Source of the DNA: JBBROS01 sp043748985
GTDB taxonomy: Bacteria > Pseudomonadota > Alphaproteobacteria > Acetobacterales > Acetobacteraceae
Reading direction: 5' to 3'
NCBI GenBank assembly: GCA_043748985.1
Contig: JAYVEG010000093.1
Location: 1-15,997, forward strand
DNA: 15,997 bases
Notes under the pieces: model-generated
The model's database searches: none
The model's input: the letters and a program-made list of their open reading frames with translations, nothing else
Told to the model about the DNA's origin: nothing
Part shown: piece after piece, positions 7,045-14,125 of the stretch
Layout: each line of letters starts with the position of its first letter
How positions within the stretch are numbered: position 1 is the first letter of the stretch
Position numbers and translations under genes: made by a program

Positions 7045-8426
7045 GCGCGGGCGGCCTGTAGGTCGATCGCGGGCTGGGCGAACAGGCCGGCCAGGGTTAT
7101 GCGCAGACGATTGGCCTGGTCGGTCGTGTAGCCGCCGTAGCGCGCGTTATCCATGAACTTTGCTTCGATTTCGGCGTCGCTCAGGGGGGCATGCGCGCCG
7201 CCGCGCATGTGGGGCTGGCGCAGCTCGTGGACGGTGCCGTCCTGCATCGTGGCCCGGAGGTGACCGGTGAAGTTGCGGGGGTACTGGTCGTCGGGGTCGA
7301 TGCGGTAGGCGATCTTGGCGGCGAGACGCTGGACGGCCGGGTCGTGGATGCGGGATTCGGTGAACTGGCCGAAGCCGGCGTGGCCGTCGATCAGGGCGAC
7401 CGCGACGCAGAAGGGGGTGCTGAACTTGCCGGCGTAGGGCGTTTCCGGGCGTTGCTTGGCGGCCAGCGGCTCCCACAGGCGGTGCACGGTGCCCTCGCCG
7501 ACGTCGCAGGTGATGGCGTCGATGTGGTCTGGGTCGATGCCACGGCTGCGGAGCGCCAGGGCGCAGTCGATGAAGGGCTGGGTCATGGTGCCGCAGGGGT
7601 AGGGTTTGAAGGCGATTGTGGGCACCCACCAATGCTCGCCGAGGCGGTCGAGGACGTGGGCGAATTCGGGCGTGCGGGAGGGTGCGAAGGCCTGGAAGAA
7701 GCCGTGTGCGCCCTCGAGCACGGTGCGGGGGCCGAGGAACCCGGCACGGGCCATCAGGGCGGCGCGGATGCCGGATTGGGCCGCCCAGCCGGCGTGCATG
7801 CGCTTGGTCCAGGTGCCTTCGGCCAGGTATTCGATGATGCCCGAGGCCATGCTGCCGGCGATGCCGATAGCGTCGACGGTCTGTGTGGGCGGCAGGCCCA
7901 GTGCGGCGGCGGCCCCGGCGGCGGCGGCCAGGGCGCCGATGGTGGCGGTGGGGTGGAAGCCGGCCTTGTGGATGGCTTTCGGGGTGACGAGGCTGAGGCG
8001 GCACATCAGCTCGGCGCCGAGGACGATGCCGCGCAGGGCGGCCGGGCCGGAGAGGCGCTCGCGCTCGGACAGCGCGAGGATGGCGGGGACGATGACGGCG
8101 CCGGAGTGGATGGGGCCGCCCTCGAAGGTGTCGTCGTAGTCTTCGCCGTGGGCGGCGGTGCCGTTGACCAGGGCGGCGTCGTAGGCACCGAGAGCGCCGG
8201 CATGGCCGATGGCGGTGCAGGCGCCGCAAGCGGCGCCGGCGCCGCTGGATTCGGCACTGGCCAGGGTGGCGCGGACGTAGGATTCGGCTCGGGCGGCGAG
8301 GCACAGGCCGGCAACGTCCAGAAGCAGGCGGTTCGCCGTCACGGCGCAGGAGGCGGGGATTGCCGTCGTGGCGATCCAGTCGGCGATGTGTTCGGCCAGC
8401 GCGCGGGTCGCAACCTGGACGTCCAT
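7041..8426 (-). CDS. MmgE/PrpD family protein, copy 1
   Basis: A 461-residue protein of the MmgE/PrpD family, which includes 2-methylcitrate dehydratase, cis-aconitate decarboxylase and iminodisuccinate epimerase; all act on small polycarboxylates. Family blocks appear in order: LLLDVAGLCLAAR, NGTAAHGEDYDDT (88-100), GFHPTATIG (156-164), TKRMHAG (207-213), FKPYPCG (273-279) and FSTPFCVAVALIDG (335-348). The length matches the family (about 450-470). The start is the ATG at 8426, two bases after the stop of the binding-protein gene; the frame stays open far upstream but only as antisense to that gene. It is coupled to the following SDR gene by ATGA. The second member at 14126-15526 is only distantly similar, so the two probably do different reactions or act on different substrates. 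Exact reaction unknown. Confidence 0.9.
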   Translation of the reverse strand: MDVQVATRALAEHIADWIATTAIPASCAVTANRLLLDVAGLCLAARAESYVRATLASAESSGAGAACGACTAIGHAGALGAYDAALVNGTAAHGEDYDDTFEGGPIHSGAVIVPAILALSERERLSGPAALRGIVLGAELMCRLSLVTPKAIHKAGFHPTATIGALAAAAGAAAALGLPPTQTVDAIGIAGSMASGIIEYLAEGTWTKRMHAGWAAQSGIRAALMARAGFLGPRTVLEGAHGFFQAFAPSRTPEFAHVLDRLGEHWWVPTIAFKPYPCGTMTQPFIDCALALRSRGIDPDHIDAITCDVGEGTVHRLWEPLAAKQRPETPYAGKFSTPFCVAVALIDGHAGFGQFTESRIHDPAVQRLAAKIAYRIDPDDQYPRNFTGHLRATMQDGTVHELRQPHMRGGAHAPLSDAEIEAKFMDNARYGGYTTDQANRLRITLAGLFAQPAIDLQAARA

Positions 8427-8428
8427 CG

Positions 8429-9475
8429 TCAGACGCCGAACACGGTGGCGTAGCGCTTCTTGATCTCTTCGGCGGCGGCGGCGAGCGAGTCTGCGTCGGA
8501 GCGGAGGAGCTTGATGTCGCCGAGCGGCTTGCGGGTCGGGTTCTCTTTCACGCCGGGGTGGAAGGAGCGGAGGAATCCGACGTCGGACATGACCTGCTGG
8601 CAGGTTTGCGAGAACAGGAAGCTTTGGAACACGCGGGCTGCGTTCGGGTGGGCGGCCTTTTCCATGACGGCGCACATGCCGGAGAAGATGGGCGAGCCCT
8701 CGGTGGCGTAGATGGGGGCGATGGGGGCGCCGCTGTCCTGCATCGCCAGCAGGACGTATTCGGTCCCGTCGACCATGACCGAGCGTTCGCCGAGGGCGAC
8801 CTTCTTCGGCGGCTCGGTGGCGGACTGCACCTGCATGACGCGTTGTTTCGCGAGTTTTTCCATGTAGTCCCAGCCGAGGGCCTGCACGGTGGCGTAGGTT
8901 GCGGTATAGATGGAGCCGCTGTAGCTGGGGTGGGCCTTCACCAGGCGCATGCGCCATTTGGGGTTCAGCAGGTCGGCGAAGCTTTTCGGGGCGTCTTCGG
9001 GCTTCACCTGCTTCGTGTTGTAGCCGAGGACCGAGAGGCTGGCGCGGACGGCGGCGTAGCGGCCATCGGGATCCTTTTCGTCGGCGGGCCAGGCTGCGAC
9101 GTCGTCGGGGATGTATTGCGCGAGCCAGCCGCGCTTCTTCCAGTCGACGAACATGCCGGTGTCGCTGCTTTCGACGACGTCGGCGGCGTAGATGTTGCTG
9201 CTGTATTCCTGGTTGATGCGCTGGAGGATGCGCTCGGCGCCAGTGCGTTCGAGCTGGACGCGAATGCCGGGGTAGGGCTTGTTGAAGGCGGCGATCATCT
9301 TTTCGCACAGGCCCAGTTCGATGCTGGTGTGGAAGACGACGGCGGCTTCCTTGTTGGCGGCGGCGATGACGGTATCGGTGAGGACCGCGGCGCGGGCGGC
9401 GACGGCCGCCATGGTCGCGGCGGATGCGGCGAGGCCAACGAGGGCCGTGCGGCGTCCAAGACGATGATCAGACAT
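8429..9475 (-). CDS. ABC transporter periplasmic substrate-binding protein, copy 1
   Basis: A 348-residue family-1-type extracellular solute-binding protein, of the kind usually annotated as iron(III)/AfuA-like. The N-terminus is a signal peptide with twin arginines (GRRTALVG) and a likely cleavage after ARA near residue 29. The mature start EAAVVFHTS and the blocks GAERILQRINQEY, AADVVESSD, KAHPSYSGS, YATEGSP and HPNAARVFQSFLFS fit the family. It resembles the second binding protein (10693-11718) at roughly 60% of positions by eye, so the two are paralogues. It lacks the adjacent Tyr pair that binds ferric iron in FbpA/FutA-type proteins, so an organic ligand is more likely. It heads the leftward operon. 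The ATG at 9475 has its nearest strong Shine-Dalgarno 20 bases away, apparently serving a short leader ORF. Confidence 0.92.
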   Translation of the reverse strand: MSDHRLGRRTALVGLAASAATMAAVAARAAVLTDTVIAAANKEAAVVFHTSIELGLCEKMIAAFNKPYPGIRVQLERTGAERILQRINQEYSSNIYAADVVESSDTGMFVDWKKRGWLAQYIPDDVAAWPADEKDPDGRYAAVRASLSVLGYNTKQVKPEDAPKSFADLLNPKWRMRLVKAHPSYSGSIYTATYATVQALGWDYMEKLAKQRVMQVQSATEPPKKVALGERSVMVDGTEYVLLAMQDSGAPIAPIYATEGSPIFSGMCAVMEKAAHPNAARVFQSFLFSQTCQQVMSDVGFLRSFHPGVKENPTRKPLGDIKLLRSDADSLAAAAEEIKKRYATVFGV

Positions 9476-9488
9476 GGGGGTCGGTCAT
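9468..9488 (-). other. Six-codon leader ORF overlapping the binding-protein start
   Basis: ATG at 9488 opens a short frame MTDPHV followed by TGA (9470-9468). It follows the strong Shine-Dalgarno AGGAGGGA (9503-9496) at an ideal seven bases. The binding-protein ATG (9475-9473) lies inside it in another frame, and no in-frame start further upstream exists for that gene because a TGA lies at 9487-9485. Translation of the leader could deliver ribosomes to the binding-protein start. Equally, the Shine-Dalgarno may simply act over a longer spacing. Confidence 0.4.
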
Positions 9489-9546
9489 GGGGCGGTCCCT
9501 CCTGGTTGCGCGGCCTCGTGGTGGGCGCGTCGCCGCTTGAGGATGG

Positions 9547-9589
9547 CATTGTCAACTGTCGGCGTCGATGGGGTCCGTTGTTGACAATG
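9547..9589. promoter_or_regulatory. Symmetrical divergent promoter/operator between the two transport operons
   Basis: The arms CATTGTCAAC (9547-9556) and GTTGACAATG (9580-9589) are exact reverse complements with a 23-base spacer. Each arm carries TTGACA, the consensus -35 hexamer, facing outward: 9555-9550 toward the binding protein and 9581-9586 toward the ATPase. Distances from each hexamer to the start codons (about 75 and 60 bases) suit short leaders. The -10 boxes are poor by the E. coli standard. The right arm also contains the small palindrome TTGT-TG-ACAA (9578-9587), the shape of operator often bound by GntR/FCD regulators. A gene for such a regulator lies in the rightward operon. 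Confidence 0.55.
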
Positions 9590-9646
9590 GGCGTTCTGCG
9601 TCGCCACGCTGCGGCGCGCCTGGGAAACAGGGCGAGGGGAGTGGGC

Positions 9647-10699
9647 GTGGCATCGGTCGAGTTGAACGGCATCCGTAAGAGCTATGGTCCATTGGTGGTG
9701 GCCGACGGCGTCGATCTTGCGATCGCGCATGAGGAGTTGGTGTGCCTGCTGGGCCCCTCGGGATGCGGCAAGACGACGACGTTGCGGCTGATCGCCGGGT
9801 TCATGTCGCCGGACGCGGGGACGATCGTGGTGGGGGGCCGCGTGTTGTCGAGCCCAGGTGCGACGTTGCCGCCCGAAAAGCGCAACATGTCGATGATCTT
9901 CCAGAGCTATGCGCTGTGGCCGCACATGAGCATCGCGGAGAACGTTGCCTATGGGCTGCGGGTGCGGAAGGTGCCGCGGGCCGAGATCGAGGCGAAGGTG
10001 GCGCGCATCCTGGATATCGCGAAGCTGACGCCGCTGCGGGACCGGGCGCCGGGCGAGCTGTCGGGCGGGCAGCAGCAGCGGGTGGCGCTGGCGCGGGCGC
10101 TGGTGGTGGAGCCGCAGACGCTGCTGCTGGATGAGCCGCTGTCGAACCTTGACACCAATCTGCGGGAGGAGATGCGGTTCGAGATCCGGCGGCTGCACGA
10201 CGAGCTGCGCTACACGACGGTCTATGTGACGCACGACCAGGGCGAGGCGATGACGACGGCGGACCGCATCGTGGTGATGAACAAGGGGCGGGTGGAGCAG
10301 GTGGGCGCGCCGGAGGACATCTATCAGCAGCCGAATTCCGAGTTCGTGGCGCGGTTCATCGGGGGGACGAACATCCTGCGCGGGCAGGCCGAGGGGCAGG
10401 CGGTGCGATGCGGGCCGCTGGTGATCCAGTGCGGCAATCCGGTGCCGCACGGCCACGGCGAGACGCCGGTGTCGATCCGGCCGGGCGATGTGGAGCTGGG
10501 GCCGTTGGCGGGGCGCGCGAACGAATTTTCCGCGACGGTGCGGCGGCACACGTATCTGGGCGGACAGCGGGATTATCTGCTGGAGCTGCCCGGCGGGGCG
10601 CAGATCCGGGCGACGACCGGGCTGCGAACGCTGGCCGAGGTGGGGAGCACCGTGAGCATCCATCTGCCGCCCGAGCAGTGCCGGGCGCTGCCGTGCTGA
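9647..10699 (+). CDS. ABC transporter ATP-binding subunit (PotA/FbpC-like)
   Basis: A 350-residue ATPase of the importer class that energises polyamine, iron(III) or similar family-1 binding-protein systems. Visible motifs are Walker A GPSGCGKTT (36-44), Q-loop Gln86 in IFQSYALWPHM, signature LSGGQQQR (138-145), Walker B LLLDEP (159-164), D-loop SNLD and His196 in VTHDQ. A C-terminal TOBE-like region (about 245-345, with VSIRPGDVEL) is typical of the CUT/MOI group. The start is GTG at 9647, six bases after AGGGGA; another GTG two codons upstream and an ATG at 9587 (inside the promoter palindrome) are less likely. The gene is first in the rightward operon and overlaps the next gene by seven bases. 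Confidence 0.95.
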   Translation: MASVELNGIRKSYGPLVVADGVDLAIAHEELVCLLGPSGCGKTTTLRLIAGFMSPDAGTIVVGGRVLSSPGATLPPEKRNMSMIFQSYALWPHMSIAENVAYGLRVRKVPRAEIEAKVARILDIAKLTPLRDRAPGELSGGQQQRVALARALVVEPQTLLLDEPLSNLDTNLREEMRFEIRRLHDELRYTTVYVTHDQGEAMTTADRIVVMNKGRVEQVGAPEDIYQQPNSEFVARFIGGTNILRGQAEGQAVRCGPLVIQCGNPVPHGHGETPVSIRPGDVELGPLAGRANEFSATVRRHTYLGGQRDYLLELPGGAQIRATTGLRTLAEVGSTVSIHLPPEQCRALPC

Positions 10700-11718
10700 T
10701 CCGGCGAAGGGTCTTTCTGGCGGGGGCGGCGACGATGGCGACGCCTGCTTTCGCGCAGCAGGCATCGCCCGCTTTGGTAGCGGCGGCGAAGCAGGAGGGC
10801 GCCTGCGTCTTCTATACGTCCGTCGATGTCGCGGTGGCCGAGAAGATGACGGCGGCGTTCAAGGCGCAGTATCGGGACATCGACTTGCGGGTGGAACGGT
10901 CGGGAGCCGAACGGATTCTGCAGCGGTTGATGCAGGAGTATGGCAGCGGCATCAAGCAGGCGGACGTGGTCGAAAGTTCCGACATCACGAGCTTCGTGGA
11001 TTGGAAGGCGCGGGGCTGGCTGGCGCCGTTCGTGCCGGATGACGTGGCCCAGTATTGGCCGGCGGACGAGAAGGATCCGGATGGGTGCTTTGCCGCGGTG
11101 CGGGCGCATCTGAGCGTGATTGCCTACAACACGCGCCAGGTGAAGCAGGAAGCGGCGCCAAAGAGCCTTGCCGACCTGCTGTTGCCGCAATGGCGGATGC
11201 GGATGGTGAAGGCGCATCCGGCGTATAGCGGCACGATCCTGACGGGGACATATGCGATCGTGCAGGCGCTGGGCTGGGACTATTTCGAAAAGCTGGCGAA
11301 GCAGCGGGTGATGCAGGTGCAGTCTTCGACCGAGCCGCCGAAGAAGGTTGCGCAGGGCGAGCGCTCGGTGATGGCGGACGGTAACGAATACAACACATTC
11401 TTCCTGCGCGAGGCGGGGGAGCCGATCGAGATCGTGTATGCGCCGGAGGGCTCGCCGCTGGTGCCGGGTCAGGCGGGCGTGATGAAGGATGCGCCGCACC
11501 CGAACGCGGCGCGGCTGTTCGCGAACTTTCTGTTCAGCCAGGAGTGCCAGCAGCTGATGGGCGATGTGGGCGGCTTGCGGTCGTTCCATCCGAAGGTCGT
11601 GCTGAAGGCGGGGCGTAAGCCGTTGTCGGAGATCAAGTCTCTTCGCGTCGATCCGGCGGCCCTGGCGCAGGGAACGGAGGCGCTGAAGGCGCGCTACGCC
11701 CAGGTCTTCGGGGTTTGA
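10693..11718 (+). CDS. ABC transporter periplasmic substrate-binding protein, copy 2
   Basis: A 341-residue paralogue of the binding protein at 8429-9475. It shares long blocks such as QRVMQVQS.TEPPKKVA, APKS.ADLL, ALGWDY.EKLAKQRV, HPNAAR and the same C-terminus RYA.VFGV. The N-terminus reads IRRRVFLAGAA, a good twin-arginine signal (RRxFL), with cleavage expected after AFA at residue 21. The start is GTG at 10693, inside the end of the ATPase gene (seven-base overlap); no other start leaves a complete signal peptide. Like its paralogue it has no adjacent Tyr pair for ferric iron. It lies between the ATPase and permease genes, so it is the dedicated receptor of this transporter. Copy 1 lacks its own ATPase and permease in the window and may share them. 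Confidence 0.93.
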   Translation: MLIRRRVFLAGAATMATPAFAQQASPALVAAAKQEGACVFYTSVDVAVAEKMTAAFKAQYRDIDLRVERSGAERILQRLMQEYGSGIKQADVVESSDITSFVDWKARGWLAPFVPDDVAQYWPADEKDPDGCFAAVRAHLSVIAYNTRQVKQEAAPKSLADLLLPQWRMRMVKAHPAYSGTILTGTYAIVQALGWDYFEKLAKQRVMQVQSSTEPPKKVAQGERSVMADGNEYNTFFLREAGEPIEIVYAPEGSPLVPGQAGVMKDAPHPNAARLFANFLFSQECQQLMGDVGGLRSFHPKVVLKAGRKPLSEIKSLRVDPAALAQGTEALKARYAQVFGV

Positions 11719-13442
11719 GCCTGAGCTCGAGAACGTTGCCGATCGCCGTGGCGGGGCGCGGGGCGCCGCGGCGGAGCGTCGACTGGTCAATGGTGGTGTT
11801 TGGCCTGGTGGCGGTCATGCTGGTCGTGCTGGTGGTGATGCCGCTGGGCTGGCTGGGTTGGTTCGCGCTGACGGATGCCGAGGGACGGCCGACGCTGGCG
11901 AACCTGGCCAAGCTGGCGACCGACCCGGCGTTGCGCGACCCGTTCCTCACGACGCTGGGGATCGCGGTGGCGTCGGCGACGGCGGCCTGTGTGGTGGCGG
12001 CGCCAGTGGCGTGGCTGGTGGCGCGGACGGACATGCCGGCGGCGGGGCTGGTGCGGGCGCTGGTGACGGCCAGCTTCGTGACGCCGCCGTTCCTGGGCGC
12101 CATCGCGTGGGAGCTGCTCGCCGCGCCGAATTCGGGGATGCTGAACCAGCTGGGGCGCTGGGCGCTGGGGCTGGAAGAGTTCGACTACGTGTTCGACATC
12201 TACACGCCGACGGGCGTGGTGTTCGTCATCTCGTGCTATTCGTTCGCGTTCGTATTCACGCTGCTGGCCAATGCGCTGGAGCGGCTGCCGGCGGACCTGG
12301 AGGATGCGTCGTCCATCCTGGGCGGGCGGTCTTGGGACACCTTGCGGCGGGTGACGTTGCCGCTGGTGCTGCCGGCGATGCTGGCCGGCGCGCTGGTGGC
12401 GTTCATGCAGGCGCTGACGGTATTCGGGACGCCGGCGATCCTGGCGATGCCGGGCGGGTTCCATACCCTGACCACGCGGATCTGGAGCCTGTTCCAGTAT
12501 CCGCCCCAGACCAACCTGGCAGCGGCCGCATCCGTGCCGCTGCTGCTGATAACGCTTGGGGTGATGCAACTGCAGCGGTGGTTGCTGGGACGGCGGTCGT
12601 TCGTGGTGGTCGGTGGCAAGAACAGCCCAGCCCGGCGCGTGGCCCTGCGCGCGTGGCGGTGGCCGGCGCTGGCGCTGTGCCTGCTGGTATTGGCCTGCCC
12701 GGTGTTCCTGCCGTACTTCGCGCTGCTGAAGGCGGCGATCGTGAAGAACCTATCGGACCCGCTGGCCTTTTCGACGCTCAGCATGGATCACATCCAGTTT
12801 GCGCTGTTCGGGTTTTCGGAGACCCGGGGTGCGTTCATCAACACGATGCTGCTGGGGGTGGGAAGTGCGACCATCGTGACGGCGATGGTGCTTGTGGTGG
12901 CGTATCTCAGCCAGCGGCGGCTGGTGCCGGGGCATCGGTTGCTGGCGGGGCTGGCGATGGCGCCGCTGGCGGTGCCGGGGATCGTCATGGGCGTGGGCTT
13001 GTTCCTGGTCTATGCGCGCCCGCCGTTCGTCCTCTACGGTACGCTGTGGATATTGTTGGTGGGGTTCGTGACGATGGAGTTGCCGGCCGGGTTCCAGCAG
13101 GTGCAGGCGGCTTTGACGGGCCTGCATGTGGAGCTGGAGGAGGCTTCGCGCATCTTCGGTGCGTCGCGGCTGCGGGCGTTGTGGCAGATCACGGCGCCGC
13201 TGCTGCGCCGGACGATCGTGGCGACGTGGTGCATCGTGTTCATCGGGGTGATCCGGGAGCTGTCGGCGACGGTTCTGCTGACGACGTCCAACACGAAGGT
13301 GATCTCGGTGGTGATCTACGATTTGAACGAAAGCGGGGATCTGGGTGCCATCTCCGTGCTTGGGATCATGCTGCTGCTGGTGACGTTCGCGATCATCCTG
13401 GTGGTGAACCGGGTATCGGCGATAGGGGCGCGCGGGACATGA
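11715..13442 (+). CDS. ABC transporter permease with two fused transmembrane domains (FbpB/AfuB-like)
   Basis: A 575-residue inner-membrane protein containing two binding-protein-dependent transport domains in one chain, the usual layout for FbpB/AfuB-type permeases (about 12 membrane segments). Each half has an EAA loop that contacts the ATPase: EDASSILGGRSWDTLRRVTL followed by PLVLPAML in the first, and EEASRIFGASRLRALWQIT followed by APLLRR in the second. The start is TTG at 11715, overlapping the TGA of the binding-protein gene (TTGA), which suggests coupling. An internal ATG at 11790 would remove 25 residues, including basic residues before the first membrane helix, and seems less likely. 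The 3' end overlaps the GntR gene by ATGA. Confidence 0.93.
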   Translation: MSLSSRTLPIAVAGRGAPRRSVDWSMVVFGLVAVMLVVLVVMPLGWLGWFALTDAEGRPTLANLAKLATDPALRDPFLTTLGIAVASATAACVVAAPVAWLVARTDMPAAGLVRALVTASFVTPPFLGAIAWELLAAPNSGMLNQLGRWALGLEEFDYVFDIYTPTGVVFVISCYSFAFVFTLLANALERLPADLEDASSILGGRSWDTLRRVTLPLVLPAMLAGALVAFMQALTVFGTPAILAMPGGFHTLTTRIWSLFQYPPQTNLAAAASVPLLLITLGVMQLQRWLLGRRSFVVVGGKNSPARRVALRAWRWPALALCLLVLACPVFLPYFALLKAAIVKNLSDPLAFSTLSMDHIQFALFGFSETRGAFINTMLLGVGSATIVTAMVLVVAYLSQRRLVPGHRLLAGLAMAPLAVPGIVMGVGLFLVYARPPFVLYGTLWILLVGFVTMELPAGFQQVQAALTGLHVELEEASRIFGASRLRALWQITAPLLRRTIVATWCIVFIGVIRELSATVLLTTSNTKVISVVIYDLNESGDLGAISVLGIMLLLVTFAIILVVNRVSAIGARGT

Positions 13443-14101
13443 CAGGTCCCACCCTGCTGGAGCTGCGGCGGGGCAGCACCCTGTCGTCGATCGTGGCAGC
13501 CGAGATCAGCAAGCTGATCATGTCCGGGGAGTTCGCAGGCGGCGCGCGGTTGAACGAGGCGGAGCTGGCGGCGCGGTTCGGGATCAGCCGCGGCCCGGTG
13601 CGCGAGGCGCTGCGTACGATCGAGCGGGACGGTCTGGTGGTGGGGATCGCCAACCGCGGCGTGTTCGTGCGGATGATCGACGACCGGGCGGCGTCCGAGA
13701 TCTACGATCTGCGGGCGGCGCTGTTCTCGATGGCCGGTTGGATCCTGGCGGCGACGGTGACCGCCGACACGCTGGCGGCGCTGGACGTTCTGGTCGAGCG
13801 GATGGATGTCGCCCAGGCTGCGGACGCGCTGGAGGTCTATTACGAGGCGAACCTGGCCTTCCACGACGTGCTGGTACGCGGCACCGGCAATGTGCGGCTG
13901 CTGGAGCAGTACAAGGGGCTGATCGCGGAGCTGCATCTGTTCCGCAAGCGGTCGCTGGTGTCGCCGGGGCGGATGGCGAAGTCCAATGCGGAGCATGGGG
14001 AGATCCTGGCGGCGCTGCGGGCGGGCGACCGGGACGTGGCGGCATCGCGGATGCGGTCGCACGTCCTGGTCAGCCGCGACCTGGTGGTGGCGCGGGCCTG
14101 A
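13439..14101 (+). CDS. GntR-family transcriptional regulator, FCD subfamily
   Basis: A 220-residue regulator. The N-terminal winged helix-turn-helix (about residues 12-80) contains LNEAELAARFGISRGPVREALRT split as a typical GntR helix pair, then the wing VVGIANRGVFVRMI. The C-terminal FCD ligand domain (about 85-215) keeps the metal/ligand-site histidines: His142 (AFHDVL), His186 (AEHGEIL) and His208 (MRSHV), with Asn138 at the usual Asp/Asn position. FCD regulators commonly bind organic acids with help from a divalent metal, which fits PrpD-type enzymes next door. The ATG overlaps the permease stop (ATGA), so it is part of the operon it probably controls. A TTGT-NN-ACAA palindrome in the divergent promoter is a candidate operator. 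Effector unknown. Confidence 0.94.
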   Translation: MTGPTLLELRRGSTLSSIVAAEISKLIMSGEFAGGARLNEAELAARFGISRGPVREALRTIERDGLVVGIANRGVFVRMIDDRAASEIYDLRAALFSMAGWILAATVTADTLAALDVLVERMDVAQAADALEVYYEANLAFHDVLVRGTGNVRLLEQYKGLIAELHLFRKRSLVSPGRMAKSNAEHGEILAALRAGDRDVAASRMRSHVLVSRDLVVARA

Positions 14102-14125
14102 TCGATCGAAACAAAGGGGGGTTGC

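Noticed and set aside
7191..8453. 420-codon open frame on the + strand
   Set aside because: It is antisense to PrpD copy 1, with low-complexity Gly/Ala/Val content and no family motif.
8427..9308. Upstream extension of PrpD copy 1 by about 290 codons
   Set aside because: The extension overlaps the binding-protein gene in another frame and is Arg/Pro-rich noise; the family N-terminus begins at the ATG at 8426.
8360..9646. Upstream extension of the ABC ATPase by about 430 codons
   Set aside because: It lies antisense to the binding-protein gene and across the divergent promoter; GTG 9647 has a good ribosome site and the family N-terminus.
11858..13438. Upstream extension of the GntR regulator through the permease gene
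   Set aside because: It is a +1/+2 frame shadow of the permease; the regulator has its own ATG overlapping the permease stop.
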